Shown here in pieces: positions 11,220 through 21,729 of a stretch of DNA of 64,000 bases; within the stretch, counting starts at the first letter, position 1, and each line of letters opens with the position of its first letter. The stretch spans positions 911,001 through 975,000 of the forward strand of contig CALZFC010000015.1 of the NCBI GenBank assembly GCA_945643635.1, given 5' to 3'. Made by a program: the position numbers and the translations under genes. The notes beneath the pieces were generated by a model that saw only the letters and a list, made by a program, of their open reading frames with translations, was not told the origin of the DNA and did not search any database. The DNA is from Allodiplogaster sudhausi (taxonomy: Eukaryota > Nematoda > Chromadorea > Rhabditida > Diplogasteridae).

Positions 11220-12190
11220 GAACAGTTTATTTCGCTCTCGGATTAATATGTATGTATGAATGTACATATGTGTGTTATGTGATGAGATAAAGTATGTCTC
11301 CAAGTCGCTCGAAACAGCAAAAGAAATTCAGTGTTCTAAATTATACTAGGATAGCAGAGCAAAACAGAAAGAGAAAGATTACCACCTTGGCCTAGCTATT
11401 GCTGTGTGATGGGCAGAGAGTGAAAATGAAATGGGCGAGATTTGACGCATCAGAGAGTCGGACAAGAGCGAGAGACCACAACGGCTGCGGAGATGCGAGG
11501 CAGGCAGACAGACGGTCAATCTGCGATGCGTGATGTGGGGAGTGCAGGCTAGGCCCATTTCCTCCCTGCTGCCAGTTTCTTTCGCTATTCTTTTAAGTTG
11601 TTCGTAATAATTTCAGTCTCTTTTAACCGTCAAGCGTTTCTGATTCTTTTACCATTTTGTCTGTAAGTGTACACTTCTCCCTTCCATTCGTTTCTCGTGG
11701 ACACACAAATCGATCGACGCTTTGTTCTAGAGAAAGAGAAAGAGTGTGCGTGTAAGAAAGAGAGAAAAACGATGCGCAGAGACGTGATGCGTAGAAAAGG
11801 AAAAGATAAAAGAAAGAAAGGAAATGAGAGAAGATCTTCGAAATATGGGTCAGCCCGCACGGGGAAGCGAATCCACTTCATTCTAATACCATTTAACAAT
11901 TACTTTGACATAAATTGAATTGAAATGCGTCGTTTCCTTCATATTCTGCAAGAAAAAACTGAACTGATCTCAATTTGTTTGCTAATTAGTTATTTCTGGT
12001 TGGACATCCTTCAGCTTATTTGAATATATGAATAAACGACCGCTGCAATTTCCTCCATTTATTTCGTTTTCAGTAGATATTATATTTTACAGAATCTCGA
12101 CGTACACTCGAGAAAGAAGACGAACTCGTTTCTTGCATATATCAAGACTCGAAGGCAGCATATCAACCGGATGATTTACTGGTTCGCTTT
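11220..12190. repeat. LTR-like repeat unit, copy C
   Basis: Starts near CTCGGATTAATATGTATGT (11,237; compare CTCGGATTGATATGTATGT at 13,122) and runs through CCTAGCTATTGCTGTGTGAT (11,391), ACCATTTAACAATTACTTTG, GCTAATTAGTTATTTCTGGT and AATCTCGACGTACACTCGAG (12,091). It ends near TTTACTGGTTCGCTTTCC. This is the best-preserved unit of about 950 bp. Confidence 0.6.
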
Positions 12191-12309
12191 CCTTTGGTCA
12201 AATTAAAAATATTAACAACTTATTGACCACGCATATACGTGTACATAATAATAGACTTTGAAAGCTTTAAAATATGAGTTGATTCTTTGATGCTCCTTCT
12301 GTACTTCTC

Positions 12310-12958
12310 TAGAGGTCAAGGAATCGGGAACTGGCTGATACATCGTCGAGCTCGTTCACACGTACATGAACAACAACGGAATCGGGGAAGCGATGGACAG
12401 AAAACTCGCTGCAGTAGCAAACGATGGCGCATCAAACGTGGGTGCAGACAAGGAAGGCTTTTACGGCTATCATGCACGGCATCTGCAAACAGTGAACTGA
12501 AGACGCTCGCGTTGGCATCCGAGCTAGACAAGAATGCCTTCCCCGAGTATAGCGGCCACTATCGGAAGAAGATCGTAGCAGCAGTTTCTGCGTCATTTGC
12601 GACAAGATTTGATTACAAAGGTACTATCGTCGGCAATTTCTACCTCCTCTCATCCGATCACTTCATGGATATCGCCAGCCTTAAAAGTCCAAAGTGCCAA
12701 GAAGCTCGAATGACTTTAGCTAACTTTTTCAATCTTCGCTGTGTCAGTGTTGACAACGACTACGCACACCTCGTAGATAAGCTTGTTGGACCATCAGGTA
12801 TCAAATGTAAGGATAGGGAGCTTTTCCAGCCGCTCGAGGAGAAAAAGGAAGTCCCAGAATTCTTCTTCCACACCCTCCACAAGCTTGACAGACACAAGAA
12901 GAATCCGATAGCATTCGAGAAGAGGACTGGGAAGTTTTACTCCGTGAACCTGGGGTGA
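12310..12958 (+). pseudogene. Decayed mobile-element protein fragment, type unclear
   Basis: One frame reads IVELVHTYMNNNGIGEAMDR and, shortly after, VANDGASNVGADKEGFYGYH before a stop at about 12,497. The overlapping frame, open to 12,958, continues with LALASELDKNAFPEYSGHYR, then SLKSPKCQEARMTLANFFNL. The D-G-A-S-N-V-G motif resembles the D-x-A-S-N block of hAT-like transposases, but the position between LTR-like units C and D would suggest an internal region of the same retroelement. The reading frame changes at least once, so it is not functional as read. No catalytic set can be assembled. Confidence 0.35.
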
Positions 12959-12980
12959 ATTCTAGAAGGGCAAAAGGTGA

Positions 12981-13021
12981 CTGAATCCTCTCTCAACTGC
13001 ATCAGTTGAAAGAGGATTCAG
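12981..13021. repeat. Hairpin directly after the open frame
   Basis: CTGAATCCTCTCTCAACTG and CAGTTGAAAGAGGATTCAG are inverted copies with one mismatch around a two-base AT centre, about 25 bases after the stop at 12,958. It could fold in RNA or be part of an element end. Confidence 0.6.
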
Positions 13022-13109
13022 CCATCTTTTGCATATCCGCGATGAGCACAGTTCCTCTCTATCCACTTTGTCAATAGAAATCGCTTCAAGTAACTGTTAA
13101 TCTCAGCCT

Positions 13110-13779
13110 GTCCTTTCCTTCTCGGATTGATATGTATGTGTGTCATGATATGAGATAAAGTATAAGTCTTCAAGTCCCTCGTCTCCCACAAATGATTAAC
13201 CATGTCCTTTATGATGTTTAATAAAGCGCCAAAAGAGTCCCTTCGTCTTCGACATAAGCACAACAGTCTCGTTACTACAAATCACAAAAAAAGGATTCTC
13301 ATGTAAATAAGAAGAAAAAAACTTATTCAGAGCTGAATTAATTTAGGATAGAAAAGCAAAACAGAATGAGAAAGAAGTGTGTTGAAGGTGTGTTCACTTG
13401 TTGTCTACTCCTTGGCCTAGCTAAGCTGTGTGGAGGGCAGTGAGAATGAGATGAAGATGCAGATAAAACGGGAGAGCATGTTAGGCAGACAGACGCTCAA
13501 TCTGCGGCGCGTGCTGTGGGGAAGTGCAGTCAAGGCCCGTTTCCTCTCTGCAGTGCTGGCTGTTCTACAAGTTTTCATTTTAGTACCGGCCCCTTTTGTC
13601 CGCTACCGTTTTTAGATTCTTTTAGTTTGCCAAATGAACAATATCTTGCATAGGTATTATTATTGCGATTGCATGTTCTCTGTAAGTGTCCACTTCACCC
13701 TTTCCGTAGGTGCCCGTGGTCACACAGATCGATTGAAGTTCTGCACTAGAGAGAAAGGAAGGAGTAGGCGAGCGTGTGG

Positions 13780-13823
<44 letters not shown>

Positions 13824-14260
13824 GTAGAGTAAAAGAGACAATGAATTGAAGAAAGAGATTGTCGAAGACGACGTTGTTCCGGAATGGCCTAATCGCAGAA
13901 CATATGGAAATGATAGCTCCACAAAAAATGAAACTAGCAGTTCTCAGTGATAAAGAAAAGAAATTTGATTTAATTTCTTTTTTGCATTGCATGTATGGGC
14001 TTTGCCTTTGCAATTGAGCTCATAAAATAAGAAGTTGTTTGACAATAAAGTATTGAGAATATTCTGATACGTTTGTGTATATATTTTATGGCAAGAAATT
14101 GTCAAACGTTTTGTCCATTTTCGATCATGGCTCAACCAAAAATTCGGCAGCTTTGTTCGTAATCTCCAACATGAAGACTTTTGTGAGAAATAGTATTCTC
14201 TGCTTTTGAGCTTCCTTTTCTTGTTGAGTGAACTCCACAGGGAGTCCATCGACCGCTGCC
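13110..14260. repeat. LTR-like unit D joined to the 3' block of the two-part repeat
   Basis: 13,110-13,860 carries the LTR-like blocks (GATATGTATGTGTG; GCCTAGCTAAGCTGTGTG at 13,420; CACAGATCGATTGAAGTTCT). From 13,860 it continues with GACGACGTTGTTCCGGAATG and the block ending GAACTCCACAGGGAG, the same right end as the copy at 3.4-4.56 kb. A (GA)n tract sits at 13,784-13,818. Confidence 0.55.
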
Positions 14261-15200
14261 GCGACCTGAGTCGGACTTCGGTCCATCTTTCACTTCCGTT
14301 ACCGCTCTTCCGTGTTGTCTTATCTCTCTTCTACCACTCTCTTCTAACGCTGTTCTAGAATAAACTCGGTCACTGTTTACCATATCTTAACATAACATAG
14401 CAAATATGCTTTGGCACACGTGAATTAGTGATGAATCTGCTAAGAAGCATTAATGAAGGGAAGTAGTATGTAGTTCGACAGTAATCTAGAAGCAAGTGCA
14501 AACAAGTAATTCATCGTCGTGTTGGACGTTTTAATAGGAATAACTCTCTCGCTATCTCTCTTTTTCCTATTTTTCTCTTCCATGTCTCTCTCTCACTCTC
14601 ACTCTATTTCTTCCCTTCTCACGGTGCATTTCTCAGCAGACATGTTGGAAATTAATAAATAAACCTCGTCCATAAACTTAGATACTCATCGAAACATAAA
14701 TTGCAAAATAGATACAGAGGTATGCATGTTTATAGATTTGTACATATGTATGTTCATAGATGTGCGTAGGTTGGCCAACCCACTCAAATGTGTGTATGCG
14801 TGTGTGCCTATGTGTTTTAGGACTCCACGGCAACTTCGTGAGTGATCGAATTTCATTCTTCATTTCACGGCTTTTAACACGTCTGCCTGCTCGAGATGGA
14901 CACTACGTACATAAAAGAAGGAATAGAAGAGAGGTAGTAAAAGGATAAGAGTGAATCGAAAGAAAGAAAGAGCAAGCTGATGTGGTTTGAAGGTTGTTTG
15001 ATCTCGTGCTGTCCCCTGATCTTCATTTTAGATCTGCAAATTTCACTGGCTACGTTATCCGCTTCCTCCAAATGGCTAGTTCTCATCATTAAATGATAGC
15101 AGATTTCTCATTTTATTAATAAGAGGCAGTGATTTCCTTGTTTTGTAACCTCGAACTTATACAAGACTTTTCCTTTAATGATAAACAGCATACGAATAAC
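14260..15200. other. Intergenic, simple sequence only
   Basis: Contains TACATA/TATG-rich simple sequence near 14,690-14,810 and CT-rich stretches. A short open stretch at 15,045-15,095 is not convincing as an exon. Confidence 0.4.
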
Positions 15201-15206
15201 AGGAGC

Positions 15207-17756
15207 TTCGAATTGGCTTGACCCGCAGCTTTCCCGAATCTAACGGATTCTGCAGTCATCTCCCACAACTGACACCTACAAGACAGTGCAGTCATCCAGG
15301 GTGGTGTAATGAGGTTTCATCAGGACCCCATTATTCTTTTTTTGTTCTGTTTAAAGCAAAGGAAGCGTATCACAGTCATGGAAAAGAAATTGAATAGCTA
15401 TTAGTTAGTATTTAGCTTGTGTCGTTCATGGCTGCGGGTGCTGGCCTACCTGCACTTCCTTACATGGTTCCAACTCCGGATCCCATTGCATTCGACTGGG
15501 GAACTCTGCTGCCGGTATGACTTGAAACTACTTATGTTTCTGTATGTACATGATCATTATGTTTTTGTAGAACATGTTTCTGCGGGAAGGTCAAATCATA
15601 TTTTCCCATTCTTGAGAATGGCAGCTGGTCGGGTATCTTTGGCGAGTTGGCTGCGGGTCGTGCTGATGTCGTGTGCCTCTTTGTTCAATGGCTGCCGCAG
15701 AGGGCGGAGCACTTTCTGTACTCTGCACAGATACACGAAGTTGGCAATCATCTTTTTTTTTGCAATATTTAAAAATACAAGCGTCTTTTTATGAATATTT
15801 TAGTGATAAAAAAAATATATTCCACATGTGATTGCAGTCTCAATTTGTTCTACTCGGCCGCTACGACAGCCTTCAGAAAGCGGAAGACATCTTTGCTCCT
15901 TTTAGGGTAGCGATCAAATTCATTATTAAGTACAACAATAAGTAATCCCCTTTTATATTTCTCTGTCCATTCAAGGTTTTCTCTGGTGCTGTCTGGCTGT
16001 CATTCCTCACTATACTAGTTGCCTATTTCTGTGTGCTTCTTCTCCTCTCGAAGCAGAACCACTCTCTTCCGGCAGTACGGCAGGTCAATTTTATTTTTTG
16101 ATAACAATAGAATTATAATTTTCTTCTAAATATTATTATTATTATTATTATGCATTAAGAATACTTGCAAATAGAATGATTTAGGAGAATTGAAATTATT
16201 AACTGAACTCTCTTTCTTCAAGCTGTCATATTCTCTATGGATGACGGTTCGCTTACCGTTCGGGAAGATCGACCACCGCGAGTCTCTTCGGACATCGCGT
16301 TCAAAATGTATGAAAATTCTTGCTTGTTTGTGGCTCCACGTAAAGATTTGCGTTTATTTCTATCAATAAATAGGTTGTAATTGATCTTGATCTTGAAATA
16401 TATGAAGGCAACCTGCTGAACCTGCTGTTGTCGCTCCTGGTGGCCGTTGTCTTCCTGAGTCTCTTCAGCAGCCGAACCACGGCTTCCCTTGTCTCGGCCA
16501 AGAGATGGCAGCCATTCTCATCGTTTGAGGAAGCCGTTGATCTACTTGAGAGCGGCCGTCTCTCCTTCATCTCTTCGCAATGGAATCTGTAAGTGAATAA
16601 CCTTGATGCTTTCCAGGCGTTTCACAACTTTGTATCTTTTTGGCTTTGACAAATGATTTTGATGACTCATATTACGAGCGATTCTTAATCGCAGATTCCT
16701 CACTCGTTTAAATCGAACGAACACGCCAACGATGCGACGACTTCGTAAGGTTCTGGATGGAAGACCATTGGTTTGTGTCCTTGGCACGGGATTGTTATGT
16801 ATATTCTTTTTCCCTGAAGCTGTACTAAAATAATTGACCGATTCCATTACTACTAAGTTAGTTTCCGAGCAACATTTGGGGTCAAACTTTTTCCCTCGGA
16901 CAGGTAATCGAGAATGACTTGGAGAGGCTCTTGGATCGCCTCGAAGAGGGTGGATTCGTGCACATCACCCAGACTGACAACGCGGCGTTTGTGAGAGCGG
17001 CTGAGCGATGCAATCTCTTCCATGTCAGCCAAGGTAATGCATACATACATACATACATACCTCTATTTCTTTCTTTATCTTTCTCTTTCTTTTATCCTTT
17101 TGTCTCTCTCTTTCTCACTATCTTACTGTTGCTCTCTATCTCTCTATCCCTTTCTCTCTCCTTATCTCACTGTATGATGTTTCTTTAGCCTCTCTTTTTC
17201 GCAGGTCTCTCCTCCGAGCGTACCTTTCTTCTTTTCTCTCGGAGTGCGAGAAAGCAACTCGCTGCTTTCAACGAGGCGCTCAGTCTCCACGACGACTTTC
17301 TTCGATATCTCACGGACAAGTTGTTCATGTTGTTCTGCATCTTTTCTCCATTTCACTTGCTAATGAGTTCTTAAGATGACAGTATGAAGCTTTGATTTGA
17401 ATGCAGGTACACGTCTCCATTCTCTCGCCCCTTCGCTGTCCAACTCCGCAAGAGCTGTCACGAAGAGAATCGGAATGTGACTGGCGCACATCAGCAAGTC
17501 GGTCAGCTCGAAATCTTTTACTCATTACAATAACTTTTGTGATCCTCCTGCAGCGACTTGCCAGCCGACGATTCCAAGAGGAATTTGCCATGGATTCTAT
17601 TTTATTTGTTAGACTATTTATTTTGAGATTTCTTTTACTTGAGATTTAAAATCGATCGCTGGCTTGTTCATTCCACTGCTGGTTGGGCACTGCTGCGCAA
17701 TCCTCGTCATTATTAGCGAAATCGTCTGGGCAAAGTGCAAAATAGGGATCCTCTAA
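15207..17756 (+). CDS. Ionotropic glutamate-receptor-like (IR-type) channel subunit
   Basis: About twelve small exons with compatible phases. The most upstream candidate exon (15,207-15,300) reads LRIGLTRSFPESNG, like the start of an S1 ligand-binding lobe. 15,416-15,514 follows. The exon at about 15,590 has NGSWSGIFGELAAGRADV, the G-E-L-x-x-G-x-A-D signature of the S1 lobe. 15,977-16,081 encodes VFSGAVWLSFLTILVAYFCV, the first membrane segment. 16,408-16,588 encodes LLNLLLSLLVAVVFLSLFSS followed by RTTASLVSA, the post-pore helix and start of S2. The last exon reads DLKSIAGLFIPLLVGHCCAI and ends EIVWAKCKIGIL before TAA, the final membrane helix. Such proteins act as chemosensory or glutamate-gated channels in the plasma membrane. 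The start codon and amino-terminal exons are uncertain, and the splice at 17,490 is ambiguous. Confidence 0.7.
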
Positions 17757-18120
17757 CGATAGGGACAAATTCAGATGTATGTACATAAATATGTATGTAG
17801 TTATATAAGACTATTATAACCTTTCCAAACATACACATGTATATATTTGTTGTTCCCTTTCGGATATTCGGATAACAACTGTGTTGGTGACTCCAATAAA
17901 TTTTAAGCAAAATTTTTGGAGTGAACATTCTATCAGTATAATAAGCCAACCTATGTAACACAAAACAAAACTGCTCAAACTGCAGGGAAGAGGACAGAAT
18001 TGCCACTGACATTTATTGAAAACTAACCATAAGCAAGCTCGTCCCTTATCGTTTCTAACGGATAGGGTCACCCATGTCTTCAATTATTATTATAGATTTT
18101 TTTAAAATCTTGTTCAGAGA

Positions 18121-18222
18121 TTTGTTAGATCAAGATGTTCTTCTGCCACTTGCCATTGTCCGTCTCAGTCCTCGTCTCGTCTTCATCGGCGAAATTATCT
18201 GGCGACAAGTGTGCACGAAATG
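18121..18222 (+). pseudogene. Decayed duplicate of the IR gene's last exon
   Basis: After a TTCAG acceptor the frame DLLDQDVLLPLAIVRLSPRL continues VFIGEIIWRQVCTK and a stop. It has the layout of the true last exon 365 bases upstream (DLK...LFIPLL...VIISEIVWAKCK). The hydrophobic helix is disturbed (VRLSPRL). No other exon of a second gene copy was seen. Confidence 0.45.
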
Positions 18223-18342
18223 ATAATAGAGAGAATAGAAGAGAACTTCTTAATCTCTTTCAAGGAGCATCTCGTTTATTGTCCATGACCATGGAGTGCA
18301 ATTACTATTTTTTGCATTCTGAACAAGAATGAATGAGAAAAG

Positions 18343-21300
18343 TTAATGGCGAGTGGATGCGACGGCGCCAGGAGGAGAAGGCGCGGGATTGACGGTGCTG
18401 CTCTTCTGGCGGAGGCCCACACTCTTTTGGATGAAACCGACGATGCTGCGACGGATAGTGCCGTTCAAGACGATGTAGATCACTGAAGGACAACCTAAAG
18501 AGAGCGGAGAGAGAAAGAGAGAGAAACTCACTAGTCTATAAAGGACTCAAATATTGTGGCACTAAAGAAAAGAATATGCAATACGAGAGACGACAAAAGT
18601 ACAGTATGGCAGATTTTAAGCTCCATGTGCAGTTTCTTTAAACAAAAAAAATGCTTACCATGTCCAAGTTGCCAGGCGATGTGGCCGATGCTGAGTAAAA
18701 TTGGCGGGAAGGGAAAAAACTGGACATACGCGTAGATCAGAGCAGCCACCAGGTTGAAGGAGCAGATTATCGACGATTGGACAAAGACCTGCAGTTCCAA
18801 CTCTTAAACTATAAAAGAGGTCGTTAACAAGGGAAGTCTTTCGGCGGGGTATGGCAAACCTCAACATATTATACACCATTCGAAAGCTCTCGATGAGCTG
18901 GTAACGTTTTTGATGTTTCTTGCTGCTAAAGAGATTCTTTTTCGCAGAAATTGCTGGAAAAATACACTTAAATTAACATTTACACTATATGTGCTAGCTT
19001 TATGGACTCTAAAACTTTTGTATTGGTAATAGTAGGGCAAATAAAACTTATTAACATCATTTCTGATTACTTTTGGAACAAAAATATTTTTAGGCCATTT
19101 TCACCAAAGGGGGTGAAAAATGGCCTAAAAATATCCCTTTGGTGAAAGAGTACGTGTTTTGTATGGGAAAAATAATTTTTTTCTTTAGTGATTTTTGAGC
19201 TTTAAGCCACTAATTACTCATTTTAAAGTAGTTTTAAACATGAAAAATAATAGTTGACATATTATATATCGCTGTAAAATGTACATTTTCTCAAAAAAAG
19301 TTCATCTGTCTCAAAAACGTTCCGTTGTTGCATTAAAGAGCTGCGGATGCATTATTTCTACCTGCATCTTGTTTTTATGTCATTGCAACTCGGCTACATG
19401 CCGTATAAAAAAAACCCGTTCGATTTATCAACTTTGGGCGACTGCAGGCACCCCGTCTGGAAGAGGCCTCGACCATGCTAGGCCCTTCCAGACCCCGGTG
19501 CTCCTGTACCTCGGTGTTTCCAACGATCTCTTCAGCAGCTAAAAACATCAAAAACATTACCAGCTCGTTGAGAGCTTTCGAATGATGTATAATATGTGGA
19601 GGTTTGCCATACCCCGCCGAAAGACTTCCCTTGTAAGTCATAATCCGACATTCTTCATGATAATACTCTTACTGTTGTATTCGCAGACATTTGCCGGCGG
19701 TCACTGGAGACGACACTGAAAAAGAACCATTAATATACGGTACAGCTGAAATAATATAACGAGTAGAGAGTTATGAACCAAAACGAACGTATTGTTGTGG
19801 CAGGCGAGCCAGAGACAGAGAACGGCGTAGAGGGCGCAGGTCAGCAACACGATCAGCAAGTTGTTTGAGGTATGGAAGAGATTCCCGTACTGCAAGGAGA
19901 AGAAGAGAGAGTATAGAGAGAGATAGAGAATGAGAGAATGAGATACTCTGTTGTTTATTCCGCCCAGCTATAGAGATTGAGAAGGTGAAGAAGCCTATCA
20001 GCAAATTCGGAGGCGCAAAAATGTCTGCATATGTACTTTCACCGTTATCGTGCTTTGCATGCATTAGTTCTGAAGAAGCAGCCGACCTCGACACGAGGAA
20101 TGCCGATGAATGGGTTGAAGAACCATCCCATCGCCGTGGAGTCGAACGTGTGCGGGGGAGTGAAGGTCATGAAGAAAAAGCCGTAGCAGAGGGGCAGCAT
20201 CAGAATCAGCCATGTTCGCCTGCCCTTAATTACTTCTTCCAACATATTTTGTTGTCCAGCTTCTTCGAGTGCCCGGGACAAAGTAAAAATTATTCACCCC
20301 ACTAACAATGAGCATCTAGTTTATACGTTTTTTTTGGCTTATTCTCAATTGTCTTCTTATACCTTTGTTCAAGTTTTAACATTTTCATTAATTTTTCGAT
20401 ACTGCTAAACGGCTTCTTCTGCTTTCTCTCGTCCTTTCCTTCTCAAACATTCCTCACATATTGTTTTGGCTGAGACAATGAAGTTTCTATCAAGCTGGAA
20501 AAATAAACAAGGTGAGAAAATCCAGCCCTTTGACGCATATGACTTTCTCTGCATAAATAGATGAAAGGCCTTACGCCTTTGTCAACCTCAAAGATGACGT
20601 TGAGCCTGCCTCGGCTGAGCAAGTCGAGGAGACGATTAAGAACCAGCAGAAGACAAGTCATGCATGCACTCGTCCAAGCACCTAAAATCACTCTCTCATC
20701 CTTCGATTCTTGGAATCATTATGCGTTACACAATTCCAGCATATATGTACATGTGTATGTACTCCTATTCGTTCTCATGTCTCAGGGCATCATTCTTTTT
20801 CTTCAATACGAGGAAATTCGACTAACAATAAAGGTAAGTCCTGCATAATTTCCAACAAAAGATCCAAATAATGTCTATTCAAGTTAATGTTCTCTGTGAA
20901 CGCAGCTGACGCATGGGAAATAACAAAGAGACTCTTCTCTATGGCTGGATTTCCAAAAATGTTTTTATAAATTAAAAAAAAAACAAACCTAGTGCAATCG
21001 CTCCGATGATGTAATTCTGCCTCGGCGAGACACAGTAAACCTCTCCGACAATGGAGAAGTAGCCGGTGACGAAGGAGTTGATGAAGAGAGCGACCATGTC
21101 GATGAGGCCCAGAACGAACATGATCTGATATTAAAAGCCTTTTCCTTCATCTCGTAACTTATTTCTATTTATATTCAAAATGGAGAATGTAGTAATTAGC
21201 TCAAGTTAACTTTGTTAACCTTGCCGACAAAGTCTTCCCGAAATAAAAATGAAAAATTATTTACTTCTCGAAAGAAATACACTACAAAAAATGAAAAATA

Positions 21301-21655
21301 AAACCTTGTAGCACGAAAGACGCATTTGTGTGTAGATTGCAGGCATGCAAACAGCGTAAAGAAACTCGGAGACGATGCCGAAGAGAATGCAGTAGATGCC
21401 CCATGCAGTGTGGATGTCACCCCTCCACGAATCGCCAGGCGGCGCGATTACACTAAAACAAATCTTTTTTTTCTCTTCAAAATGATGTTTTCAGTTTATT
21501 CCCTATATTAACATGTACATATTTACATAAGAGGGAAAAACATTTAGCTGATTTCACCTGCAATTGTAGACGTTTTCTTGGTCGGCGACCCATATGAACT
21601 GCCACTGGTTGATGTAGACCATTAGTAGTGCAAAGGGTGCTGAAATCTGGCTCAT
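18343..21655 (-). CDS. Srt-type serpentine chemoreceptor (7TM GPCR)
   Basis: Nine exons: 21655-21558, 21452-21305, 21124-20989, 20681 to about 20,585, about 20,250-20,087, 19889-19789, 19715-19673, 18788-18659 and 18494-18343. Phases agree everywhere except the exon 4/5 junction, which I could not resolve. Landmarks in order: VYNCSVIAPPGDSWRG (N-terminal Y-N-C-S of Srt proteins); TAWGIYCILFGIVSEFLY (TM1); FVLGLIDMVALFINS (TM2) and VGEVYCVSPRQNYIIG; CMTCLLLVLNRLLDLL (TM3 with the N-R motif); WLILMLPLCYGFFFMTF (TM4); YGNLFHTSNNLLIVLL (TM5); FVQSSIICSFNLVAALIYAY (TM6); GHIAWQLGHGCPSVIYIVLN followed by GTIRRS (TM7 and tail). This order matches the nematode Srt family. Such receptors usually act in ciliated sensory neurons. 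The length, about 310-330 residues, is normal. Confidence 0.85.
18826..19636. mobile_element. Inverted-repeat element in an Srt intron
   Basis: Arms of about 110 bp: ACAAGGGAAGTCTTTCGGCG with GGGTATGGCAAACCTC at the left (18,827-18,945) and the reverse complement at the right (about 19,528-19,634), around 90% identical by eye. The element lies wholly inside the intron between the Srt exons at 19,673 and 18,788. The interior has its own hairpins at 19,090-19,135 and 19,444-19,505 and no transposase. A non-autonomous DNA transposon is the simplest reading. Confidence 0.7.
19088..19136. repeat. Near-perfect palindrome inside the inverted-repeat element
   Basis: ATATTTTTAGGCCATTTTCA and its reverse complement flank a short A/G-rich centre, giving arms of about 23 bp. 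Confidence 0.7.
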
Positions 21656-21729
21656 AATTTTTACAGTTAAAAGGAGGACCTGGATGTGAAGCACAATGAA
21701 AATACAGACATATTATATGTGTATACATA

